Positions 15,492-21,815 of a stretch of DNA of 27,875 nt are shown here, piece after piece. The notes beneath the pieces are model-generated. The model was not told the DNA's origin. It did not search any database and was given only the letters and a program-made list of their open reading frames with translations. The translations under genes and the position numbers were made by a program. The DNA lies in NCBI GenBank assembly GCA_964441455.1, contig CAYTUX010000189.1:1-27875 (forward strand), in the 5' to 3' direction. The stretch's first letter is position 1, and each line of letters opens with the position of its first letter. The stretch comes from JAQICX01 sp964441455. Its GTDB lineage: Bacteria > Verrucomicrobiota > Kiritimatiellia > JAQICX01.

Positions 15492-16205
15492 CATGAAAAC
15501 ATCTGCTGGCACCTGAACTCTGAATATGCAGAACAAACTGTTCAATGGCTTAAGAACAATTTTCCGCAAGTATATGAAGATGATAATAATATACTCAAGA
15601 AGGATGTGGGAAGTTTAGTTGTTAATAAAGACAATATGGTTCTTAAAAAAAGAACGCTTAGACCAAATAAAAAGCGACTGCAGTTCGCTTTAAGACCATC
15701 ACAATCAAAAAAAACTTATAAAATCACACAAAAACTAACTGAATTAAATATCCCGATTGCTCAACCACTTGGATATGCCACAGAATATAAAAATCTGGGA
15801 AGAAAAGCTGATTATCTTCTGTCATTATACATTCCCGGTAATATTGAATTACAGGATATACTTAAAGGAAAATATACAGATATTTCTTTGGAAGAAACTA
15901 TTACAGGAGTGGCAAATCTCATTGCCTCATTTCATATGGCAAATATCTCAAATAGAGATTTCAAAGACAGTAATATAATACTGAATCTAGATTCCAAAAA
16001 GTTGTTGGCTGTTGATTATGATGGAATATCGTTTCGTAAAAATATTTCTCAAAAAAGAGCGGAAAAAGATATAATACCAACATTTGTCTCTATGAAATCT
16101 CACAATCTGAAAAGAAATCTTTTTGAGCTGCTGATTTCCCAATATAATAAAAATATGCCCCCCGACAGAAATGTTTCCACAGAAATAATTGACAGATTTA
16201 ATTAG
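15468..16205 (+). CDS. WaaP/Kdo-kinase-type lipopolysaccharide kinase
   Basis: A 245-residue protein-kinase-like fold. Catalytic loop NRDFKDSN (162-169, Asp164 and Asn169) and metal-binding DYDG (183-186) are the signatures of the LPS core kinases WaaP/RfaP, KdkA and InaA; Lys60 or Lys61 in MVLKKRTL is the probable ATP lysine. These enzymes phosphorylate heptose or Kdo in the inner core on the cytoplasmic side of the inner membrane. The presence of one supports an LPS-type outer membrane. The length is normal. No good ribosome binding site is visible before the ATG, which follows the direct repeat described above. It is probably part of the envelope glycan functions shared with the two GT4 genes. 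Confidence 0.8.
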   Translation: MPKTIKFKHENICWHLNSEYAEQTVQWLKNNFPQVYEDDNNILKKDVGSLVVNKDNMVLKKRTLRPNKKRLQFALRPSQSKKTYKITQKLTELNIPIAQPLGYATEYKNLGRKADYLLSLYIPGNIELQDILKGKYTDISLEETITGVANLIASFHMANISNRDFKDSNIILNLDSKKLLAVDYDGISFRKNISQKRAEKDIIPTFVSMKSHNLKRNLFELLISQYNKNMPPDRNVSTEIIDRFN

Positions 16206-16243
16206 CGGAATGATTTTAGAAAGAGAAAAGTTTTGTCCACAGA

Positions 16244-16380
16244 ACCCCTCCCACCCCGCCACCACTTTGTTTCTTTAAACACAAAGTGATAGCGTGGTGA
16301 CCTCCCCTTGGCAAGGGGAGGAGCACTTGCAATTAACGGGGAAAGTGATTTCGGGAGCGCCGATGTCCTCATCGGCATCT
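16244..16380. repeat. 186-bp repeat family, copy C with an enlarged hairpin
   Basis: It shares the CTCCCCTT-GGC-AAGGGGAG and GCCGATG-TCCT-CATCGGC stems with copies A and B. In place of the short CCTCGC stem it has a longer hairpin CACTTTGT (16263-16270) / ACAAAGTG (16281-16288) with flanking CCAC and GTGG arms, as in the inverted copy at 21608-21781. Confidence 0.8.
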
Positions 16381-16484
16381 TGGTTTGTCATGCGTCTGGT
16401 GTCATGAGTCAAAAAAAAAACGTGAAGAGATAGATGTCTCGTGCAGAGTGCAACCTGTAGCCGGCCTCAGCAGAGGTCGGGAAC

Positions 16485-16502
16485 GCAACGATCCTTCGTT
16501 GC
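16485..16502. repeat. GCAACGA/TCGTTGC hairpin repeat, copy 2
   Basis: GCAACGA-TCCT-TCGTTGC, with a 4-nt loop. See 10901-10917 and 18570-18586. Confidence 0.8.
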
Positions 16503-16657
16503 AGGAGATCTCCGGTGGGCTTGCCCCATCGGGAATAAGATGTTTTTGTTGATCATCAACACCCCAACAAAAAACATTCCTTCCCACGGAGTGACATTCC
16601 CCATCGGGAGGGCCGAGCTTGCAGGAAAAAATAAGAGAAGAGGTTTAGCCACATAGA

Positions 16658-16843
16658 ACGCAAAAAACACAAAGAAAAAGGGAAAATCACCCCTCCCACC
16701 TCGCATGCGAGGTGACCTCCCCTTGGCAAGGGGAGGAGCACTTTGGATCTGATGAGGAAAGTGATTTCTGGAGCACCGATGTCCTCATCGGCATCTATAT
16801 AGATAGGTTGCAAAGCAACACAACCCTTCACCCTTTACATTTT
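16658..16843. repeat. 186-bp dispersed repeat, copy B
   Basis: Same length as 10705-10890 with 14 substitutions and no gaps. The change in the CCTCGC-AT-GCGAGG hairpin is in the loop, so the stem is kept. Confidence 0.9.
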
Positions 16844-16993
16844 ATTTGCTGTCGCAGGGCTGTGAGCCGAAAACTGATTTAACAGATAAAACAGAAAAAA
16901 ATAAAATTAGTTTATTTTTATCTTTGGGTTCTTTTTATAATATGTTATATTAGTAAGTTAGTATTTAAAACAATATTTTAGAAATTGGAAAAT

Positions 16994-17725
16994 ATGAAGA
17001 AATTTTATGGAATAGCCGGTGAAAATGCCAGGTTTGTAGGTCTTTTAAATGTATTTTTACCTATGTTTGCTGCTATATTTATAGCAGGATATATTATTGG
17101 TATAGCTTCTCCCGTAAAAACACTCTCAACTACTGTTATTGGTATATTGCTCTTATGCCTTGCGTTAGCATTTGGTATATCAATATTATTATCAAGGAAA
17201 AAACTTGTGCTTTACTATAAAGGTGCTAAAGGAGAAGAAGATGTAGCATCAGAACTGACTAAATTATCTGATGAGTATGTTGTATTCAATGATTTTGCTC
17301 CCGGTAAATCAAATATCTTTAAGCCTCAGAAAAATATTGATCACATTGTTGTGGGACCATCAGGAATCTTTATTGTCGAGACAAAAAACTGGTCGTCAGA
17401 TATATCTCTGGATAAAGGGCATATTCTATATGATGGACAAAAGCCGGACACCCCCCCGCTTCAGCAAGCTAGAGAGCTGACAAAGCTCACAAAAGATTGG
17501 CTGGAAGAACAGCTGGGAGAAGAAGTGAACGATTTGACCTATCATCCAGTAGTCTGTTTTGCCTCAAATCAGATTAAAGATTCAAATATTTATGTTTCCG
17601 GAGTGCAGGTATGTAATCTTACAGCATTAAAAGATTGCATAGAAAATGCCCTGGTTATTCCTATTGATGAAAATTTGTTAAAAAAAGTAATTAAATGTTT
17701 TGCTGATTATTTCGATAACGCTTAA
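16994..17725 (+). CDS. Membrane-anchored NERD-domain protein
   Basis: A 243-residue protein with two N-terminal transmembrane segments (about 14-37 and 45-66) and a cytoplasmic NERD (nuclease-related) domain. KGAKGEEDVASEL (76-88), KNIDHIVVGPSGIFIVETKNW (113-133) with Asp116, Glu129 and Lys131 are the D...ExK residues shared with restriction-endonuclease-like nucleases. Biochemical activity of stand-alone NERD proteins is mostly unproven. The ATG at 16994 has a modest GGA upstream; an in-frame TTG three codons earlier is possible. It ends 18 bp before atpB on the same strand, the place often taken by atpI, so co-transcription with the ATP synthase genes is likely. A role in the synthase is not implied by sequence. 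Confidence 0.85.
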   Translation: MKKFYGIAGENARFVGLLNVFLPMFAAIFIAGYIIGIASPVKTLSTTVIGILLLCLALAFGISILLSRKKLVLYYKGAKGEEDVASELTKLSDEYVVFNDFAPGKSNIFKPQKNIDHIVVGPSGIFIVETKNWSSDISLDKGHILYDGQKPDTPPLQQARELTKLTKDWLEEQLGEEVNDLTYHPVVCFASNQIKDSNIYVSGVQVCNLTALKDCIENALVIPIDENLLKKVIKCFADYFDNA

Positions 17726-17743
17726 AAAGATAAGAAAAATTAT

Positions 17744-18481
17744 ATGCAACAGATAAGCAGAAAAGTTATAGTTGAAATCCCTGAAATTATGGGATTGGAT
17801 ATAAGTATTACAAATGAGGTTATACTTGTATGGGTTGCAGCTGCAATAACTTTTACCATATTTTTTGTCGGCTCCAGAAGAAAAAACTTTGTGCCAAAAG
17901 GATTTCTCGCAAACTTTCTGGAAATTCTAATTGATATGCTGGAGAAACATGTTATTAATGAAAACATTGGCGAAGAAGGAAAAAAGTGGGCTTCATTTGT
18001 TATTACAACCTTTTTCTTTATACTATTTGCCAATCTTCTTGGAATGCTTCCATTTCCGGATTATATAAAAGCTCCAACTTCAAATATCAATTTCACTATA
18101 GCAATGGCTTCAGTAATTTTTATAACAACTATCTATATAAATATAAAAAACAATGGAATAAACGGTTTTGTTATGAAATTTATTCCAAAGGGTATTCCGG
18201 GTTGGATTGCCGTACTTGTTTTTCCGATTGAAGTTATCAGCTGGCTGGCAAAACCATTTTCTCTGGCAATAAGGTTATTTGCAAATATGATGGCCGGGCA
18301 CGCATTGATCTTTATTTTGTTAGGTCTTGTTATGGTAATTCCTATTTATGTTAAACCATTGGCTCTCGCAGGGGCGGTGGTTATGAACTGTTTTGAACTG
18401 TTTGTCTGTTTTATGCAGGCATTTATTTTTGCAATGCTGACATCAATATATATTAAGGATGCATTAGTTGAAAGACACTAA
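17744..18481 (+). CDS. atpB: F-type ATP synthase subunit a
   Basis: A 245-residue integral membrane subunit of the F0 sector, which forms the proton half-channels next to the c-ring. Five to six hydrophobic segments are visible. The signature KPFSLAIRLFANMMAGH (170-186) contains the essential Arg177 and Asn181, and ANLLGMLPF (96-104) is the conserved earlier motif. Length is normal. It follows the NERD gene by 18 bp. The usual close spacing to atpE is broken by a 392-bp repeat block, so atpE expression may depend on read-through or on a promoter of its own. Confidence 0.95.
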   Translation: MQQISRKVIVEIPEIMGLDISITNEVILVWVAAAITFTIFFVGSRRKNFVPKGFLANFLEILIDMLEKHVINENIGEEGKKWASFVITTFFFILFANLLGMLPFPDYIKAPTSNINFTIAMASVIFITTIYINIKNNGINGFVMKFIPKGIPGWIAVLVFPIEVISWLAKPFSLAIRLFANMMAGHALIFILLGLVMVIPIYVKPLALAGAVVMNCFELFVCFMQAFIFAMLTSIYIKDALVERH

Positions 18482-18569
18482 AAAATTGAATGAATTGATA
18501 TGGAATTGCTTAAAAAAAAGAAAAATAGATGTCTCGCGCAGAGACACAAAGAAAGAGAAGAAGGGTAAC

Positions 18570-18586
18570 GCAACGTTCTTCGTTGC
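18570..18586. repeat. GCAACG/CGTTGC hairpin repeat, copy 3
   Basis: GCAACG-TTCTT-CGTTGC. Compared with 10901-10917, a substitution opens the innermost pair and the stem shortens to 6 bp. Confidence 0.8.
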
Positions 18587-18663
18587 AGGTGCAAAATGCC
18601 AACACCCGACCAACGGGAATGGCTTATTTCGCTAATTTTTTATTGCAGTCATTTTTGATTGCA

Positions 18664-18710
18664 GCCCCAAAGGGGCGATATTTTAATAGCCCCGGGTTTT
18701 TAACCCGGGG
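18664..18710. repeat. REP-like double hairpin
   Basis: A small stem GCCCC/GGGGC (18664-18668/18672-18676) and a larger stem CCCCGGGTT/AACCCGGGG (18690-18698/18702-18710) with the loop TTT, joined by an AT-rich linker. This layout is the one known for REP/BIME-type intergenic palindromes. Confidence 0.65.
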
Positions 18711-18730
18711 AAATAAAAATAAATAAAAAA

Positions 18731-18772
18731 TTTCCTGCTCTCGGCAGAGCATTTCGTAATGAAATAAAGAAA
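18731..18772. repeat. 42-bp dispersed repeat, copy 2
   Basis: Same as 11155-11196 except for two transitions. Confidence 0.85.
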
Positions 18773-18873
18773 ATATAGAGCTGGTCTGCCGGTCCGGCAA
18801 AGGAGTGATTGGGTGTTGAAACGCAAGATTTAAAAATATAAGTTTTAATTTAAAAATTGAAAGGAAATGAAAA

Positions 18874-19179
18874 ATGGAACCGCAAGGAATGGCATGGTTG
18901 GCAGCCGGATTGGCAATTGGTCTGGCAGCTCTTGGAACAGGTATTGGTATTGGTATGTTGGCAAGCAAAAGTGTAGAAGCTGCAGCAAGACAGCCTGAAA
19001 GTAGTGGAACAATACAAAGATTGATGATTCTGGGAATTGCATTTATTGAGGCTCTATGTCTTTATGCTCTTCTTGTTGCAATTATGCTCGTATCAAAAGG
19101 TTCGGAAGAGGGACATCTTGAAAAAGCAGTCAATCAGGCGGAGGAGATTATTGCTGTTGAAGAAGGTCTTAAAGAATAG
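18874..19179 (+). CDS. atpE: F-type ATP synthase subunit c, with C-terminal extension
   Basis: A 101-residue two-helix subunit of the rotor ring. Helix 1 has the glycine pattern GTGIGIGMLASKSVE, the polar loop is ARQPE (38-42), and helix 2 carries the ion-binding Glu59 in GIAFIEALCLYALLVA. The residues that bind sodium in Na+-type rings (Gln in helix 1, Ser after the Glu) are Ile and Ala here, so proton coupling is expected. After helix 2 there is an extra acidic tail of about 25 residues (SEEGHLEKAVNQAEEI...), while most c subunits end within a few residues. AAGGA lies upstream of the ATG. It is followed by atpF after 8 bp. Confidence 0.95.
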   Translation: MEPQGMAWLAAGLAIGLAALGTGIGIGMLASKSVEAAARQPESSGTIQRLMILGIAFIEALCLYALLVAIMLVSKGSEEGHLEKAVNQAEEIIAVEEGLKE

Positions 19180-19187
19180 GTGAAAAA

Positions 19188-19691
19188 ATGGAATCTTTAA
19201 GTTTTGATTTTAGTCTGTTCTTCTGGACAATTGTCACTTTTATATGCTTAATAATATTACTTGCAAAAGTTGCCCTTAAACCTATCACTAAACTGATGCA
19301 GGATAGAGAAAATAAAATTGCTCACTCCATAATAAAAGCAGAACAAATTGAAGAAGAGGCGAAAAATGCTCTGGAAGAGACAAAAAAACATATTGAATCA
19401 GCTAAAAAAGAGGCCGGCAATATAATTAACGAAGGTCATAAAGTTGTTGCTGAAATGAAAAGAGAGAGCAGAGACTCTGCAAAACATGAAGCAAATGACA
19501 TTATTGATCAGGCAAAGATGGAAGTTCAACGCGAAACTGCTAAAAGCCTTGAAGAGTTGAAAACAACTGTTGCAAACCTCTCAATTCGGGTGGCAAGACA
19601 GATCATTCAGGAAAACTTTGATGAAAAACAGAACGAGCAACTTGCTGATGAATTTATTGATCGTATGAAAAAGAAAAATGCAAAAAGATAA
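19188..19691 (+). CDS. atpF: F-type ATP synthase subunit b
   Basis: A 167-residue peripheral stalk subunit. One N-terminal transmembrane helix (about 8-28, FSLFFWTIVTFICLIILL) is followed by ALKPITKLMQDRENKI and a long charged coiled coil rich in Glu, Lys and Ala, ending in ARQIIQENFD, where it meets the delta subunit. Length is normal. AGGTG precedes the ATG. The last 14 bp overlap the start of atpH, giving translational coupling. Only one b-type gene is visible, with no b-prime copy, as in non-photosynthetic bacteria. Confidence 0.95.
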   Translation: MESLSFDFSLFFWTIVTFICLIILLAKVALKPITKLMQDRENKIAHSIIKAEQIEEEAKNALEETKKHIESAKKEAGNIINEGHKVVAEMKRESRDSAKHEANDIIDQAKMEVQRETAKSLEELKTTVANLSIRVARQIIQENFDEKQNEQLADEFIDRMKKKNAKR

Positions 19692-20217
19692 TCATAAAAT
19701 AAAAAACTATTCAAATGCGCTAATCAGTATAGTCAAAACCAGTAAAGATGAAAGTAAAGTCAGAGATGACTTGAACAGTTTCTGCGAATTGCTTGAAACA
19801 AATAGTGAACTGAAGAGTTTTCTATCATCATCTGCAATATATGATGAGGGAAAAGTTAAAACACTGCATGAATTGCTGTCAATGAGTATCACCGAATCAC
19901 TATTACATTTTCTCTTAATAATTGCATCACAGGGTGATATAATGCTTGTTCAAAAAATAAGAGGTCATTTCCTGCAGGAACTTTCGAAGTCACAAAACAT
20001 GCGCTTTGGAGAAATTCATACACCATATGAAATACCCCAAAACAAAATTGCTGAACTTGAAAAAATTATCTCTGAATATCTGAAGACAGAGGTATCTCTT
20101 CAACTTAAAATTGATAAAAGTATTTCCGGCGGACTGAAAATAGTCGTAGATGATATTATTTTTGATGATACAATTGAAAAAAGACTTTCCCAAATGCGCA
20201 AACAGATGGTGCTTTAA
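19678..20217 (+). CDS. atpH: F-type ATP synthase subunit delta
   Basis: A 179-residue subunit linking the F1 head to the b stalk. The N-terminal helical domain (NYSNALISI, LKSFLSSSAI, ESLLHFLLIIASQGD) and the C-terminal part with the conserved KIDKSISGGLKIVVDDIIFDDTI match the OSCP/delta family, including the GG turn and final basic segment. The ATG lies within the end of atpF. Normally atpA follows directly, but here the next gene is on the opposite strand, so atpA, atpG, atpD and atpC must lie elsewhere. The stop codon abuts the A-run of the terminator at 20216-20264. Confidence 0.95.
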   Translation: MQKDNHKIKNYSNALISIVKTSKDESKVRDDLNSFCELLETNSELKSFLSSSAIYDEGKVKTLHELLSMSITESLLHFLLIIASQGDIMLVQKIRGHFLQELSKSQNMRFGEIHTPYEIPQNKIAELEKIISEYLKTEVSLQLKIDKSISGGLKIVVDDIIFDDTIEKRLSQMRKQMVL

Positions 20218-20264
20218 AAAAAGGTTTAATCCACCTTCGAAAACTCAAGCCTCGAAAAACCTTT
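20216..20264 (-). terminator. Intrinsic terminator of the PHP gene, between convergent genes
   Basis: AAAGGTTT (20220-20227) pairs with AAACCTTT (20257-20264), with an inner TTCGA/TCGAA stem. On the minus strand it is followed by a T-run (complement of A 20216-20222). It starts 6 nt past the stop of the PHP gene. The plus side has no T-run, so help with atpH termination is doubtful. Confidence 0.6.
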
Positions 20265-20270
20265 ATTCCC

Positions 20271-21059
20271 CTACCCGATTGGTAATTCGAAGATCTGTTT
20301 CGCACCACTAGCCTTAAGAAATTCTTCAGCTTCATCATAATATCTGCCCAGCTGATCCAGATCATGAGCATCATCATTAATAATAACAGGGATATCTGCA
20401 TCAGCAACTAACTTGAGAATATCTGAATTTGGATATAGCTCTTTGCATGGTTTATCTAGTCCGGCGGTATTAATTTCAACAGCCATTCCTGATTTATGTA
20501 TTGCCTGAAGAGCATCTTCAATGTATACAGTTAAATCAATGTCAGTCTTAGCATTAAAAATTTTAGGTATATCCAAGTGTCCCACACAGTCAAAATAATC
20601 AGACTCAGCAAGAAGCTTGATATTCTGCCAATATTTTATAAAATATGCATTTATCTCCGATTGAGAAAGCCTTTTCCAGTCTTTATACATATAGTCAAGA
20701 GGAAATTCATCCAGCATATGAACACTGCCTATAAGAAACTCAAAGTTAAAAATGTCCAGGATTTCATCCAGTTCATTAATCCTTGAATTTTCCGGGAAAA
20801 AATCAATTTCCAGTCCCAATCTAACCTTTATTTCATTTCGGTTTCTAATTTGTTCAGTATAAACATCTTCAACATAGTGCTGCAGCTCCTCAGCATTATG
20901 AATACTCCAATCTATCTCTGCAATTGTAGGATGAAGAACAAGATGGTCAGAAAAACCGATATCTGTAAATCCAAGATCAATTGCTTCAAGCACCATATCT
21001 CTTACTGTATTTTTTCCATCACTCCAAGTTGAGTGACAGTGGTATGTTGTCTTTCTCAT
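20271..21059 (-). CDS. PHP-domain phosphoesterase, histidinol-phosphatase-like
   Basis: A 262-residue protein with the PHP metal-site motifs in order: YHCHSTWSDG (6-15, His7 and His9), GFSDHL (35-40), GLEIDFFPE (87-95), GSVHMLDEF (112-120), VGHLDIPK and VEINTAG, then IINDDAH near the C-terminus. These match the polymerase-and-histidinol-phosphatase family, close to the HisK/HisJ type that hydrolyses histidinol phosphate in histidine synthesis. No other his gene is nearby, so another phosphoester substrate is possible. The ATG lies 1 bp after the stop of the upstream cupin gene, so translation is coupled. Length is normal for the class. Confidence 0.85.
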   Translation of the reverse strand: MRKTTYHCHSTWSDGKNTVRDMVLEAIDLGFTDIGFSDHLVLHPTIAEIDWSIHNAEELQHYVEDVYTEQIRNRNEIKVRLGLEIDFFPENSRINELDEILDIFNFEFLIGSVHMLDEFPLDYMYKDWKRLSQSEINAYFIKYWQNIKLLAESDYFDCVGHLDIPKIFNAKTDIDLTVYIEDALQAIHKSGMAVEINTAGLDKPCKELYPNSDILKLVADADIPVIINDDAHDLDQLGRYYDEAEEFLKASGAKQIFELPIG

Positions 21060-21060
21060 C

Positions 21061-21528
21061 TCATAATTCCACTGATTTTAAATCGTTCAAAAACTGTTCT
21101 ACTCCCGGGTCACCTTCTACCGGAGCCCAATTGGCAAAATCACTTTGTTCTGGTTTCATATATGGACCGGCTTTAACTTCCTGAAAAACAGTATCATTTG
21201 CCGTAACAACAAATGAATGCAAGGTATTTTCTTCAAACTCAATTGAATACAGTGGACCATCTGTAGACAAAATATTCTTTGAAAGAATTTCACCATCTTC
21301 GTCAAATATAAAAAGAATGCCTTCGCCTTTAATAATAGTAAGCATCTCCCATCGCCCATCTCCAACATGTCGATGCGGGCGAATATAAGATCCCGGTTGA
21401 GCTGCTATATATAATTTGTGAATTGAAGAATCATTATCCGGGTGAAAACAGAAATGTACTCTTTTACGAGGCGACTTTTCTGCTTCCACTGTTAATTCAT
21501 CTATTTTTGCATCATCTAAAAATTTCAT
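21061..21528 (-). CDS. WbuC-family cupin
   Basis: A 155-residue cupin. RKRVHFCFHPDN (21-32) is the family's N-terminal signature; the barrel has metal-binding PHRH (51-54), Glu61 and His104 (NTLHSF), and the C-terminal EVKAGPY (117-123) plus FANWAPVEGD (131-140) are diagnostic of the WbuC cupin metalloprotein family. WbuC proteins are found in O-antigen and surface polysaccharide clusters, with an unproven role, perhaps in sugar nucleotide modification. AAGGAAG precedes the ATG. The gene is coupled to the PHP gene. Despite the name, this locus is not beside glycosyltransferases, although several lie elsewhere in the window. Confidence 0.85.
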   Translation of the reverse strand: MKFLDDAKIDELTVEAEKSPRKRVHFCFHPDNDSSIHKLYIAAQPGSYIRPHRHVGDGRWEMLTIIKGEGILFIFDEDGEILSKNILSTDGPLYSIEFEENTLHSFVVTANDTVFQEVKAGPYMKPEQSDFANWAPVEGDPGVEQFLNDLKSVEL

Positions 21529-21607
21529 TAACTTCCTTTCTATTATGTTCGGTCTATGTTCTAAGGTCTAAGTTAAATGCAAAATAACGCATGACGTATG
21601 AACCAAA

Positions 21608-21781
21608 ATGCCGATGAGAACATCGGCACTCCCGCTTGCGCATTTGTCAAATCCTGCCATTTTCAAATTTATCACTTCCACCATCAGACCAAAAGTACTC
21701 CTACCCTGTTTAAGGGAGGTGGCCACGCTGTTATTTGCTTTCAAACAAAAAGCAAATGACGGCGTGGACGGAGGGGTAACC
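21608..21781. repeat. 186-bp repeat family, diverged inverted copy D
   Basis: Read on the opposite strand it matches copies A-C: the hairpin GCCGATG-AGAA-CATCGGC lies at 21610-21627, CCTACCCT...AAGGGAGG follows, and CCACGC...GCGTGG encloses a variable stem ATTTGCTTT (21733-21741) / AAAGCAAAT (21749-21757). The copy at 16244 has a different stem sequence at the same place, also perfectly paired. The rest of 21529-21815 holds no gene. Confidence 0.75.
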
Positions 21782-21815
21782 CTGCCATTTTTGCATTTAC
21801 AAATTTACGAATTTG

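Larger units (their letters stand above)
16206..16993. other. Intergenic repeat region before the NERD/atp genes
   Basis: No gene is supported; the minus-strand frames here translate repeats. Contents in order: third copy of the 186-bp family (16244-16380), tag TCTCGTGCAGAG (16437-16448), GCAACG hairpin (16485-16502), TCCGGTGGGCTTGCCCC tag (16511-16531, see 459-479), and a full 186-bp repeat (16658-16843). The last 140 bp are AT-rich and probably hold the promoter of the NERD-atp unit: TATAAT at 16936-16941 and TATATT at 16946-16951 are candidates, without a convincing -35 box. Confidence 0.7.
18482..18873. other. 392-bp repeat block between atpB and atpE
   Basis: No gene is supported. In order: tag TCTCGCGCAGAG (18532-18543), GCAACG hairpin (18570-18586), CCAACACCCGACC, hairpin GCCCC-AAA-GGGGC (18664-18676), hairpin CCCCGGGTT-TTT-AACCCGGGG (18690-18710) and the 42-bp repeat (18731-18772). 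The double hairpin GCCCC...CCCCGGGTT resembles REP-type palindromes moved by RAYT/Y1 transposases; no such transposase is in the window. The module order matches 10901-11196. Confidence 0.8.

Noticed and set aside
18664..18710. Intrinsic terminator after atpB
   Set aside because: The strong CCCCGGGTT hairpin is followed by AAATAAAAATAAAT, not a T-run, and matches REP-like elements. Termination here would silence the essential genes downstream unless another promoter exists.
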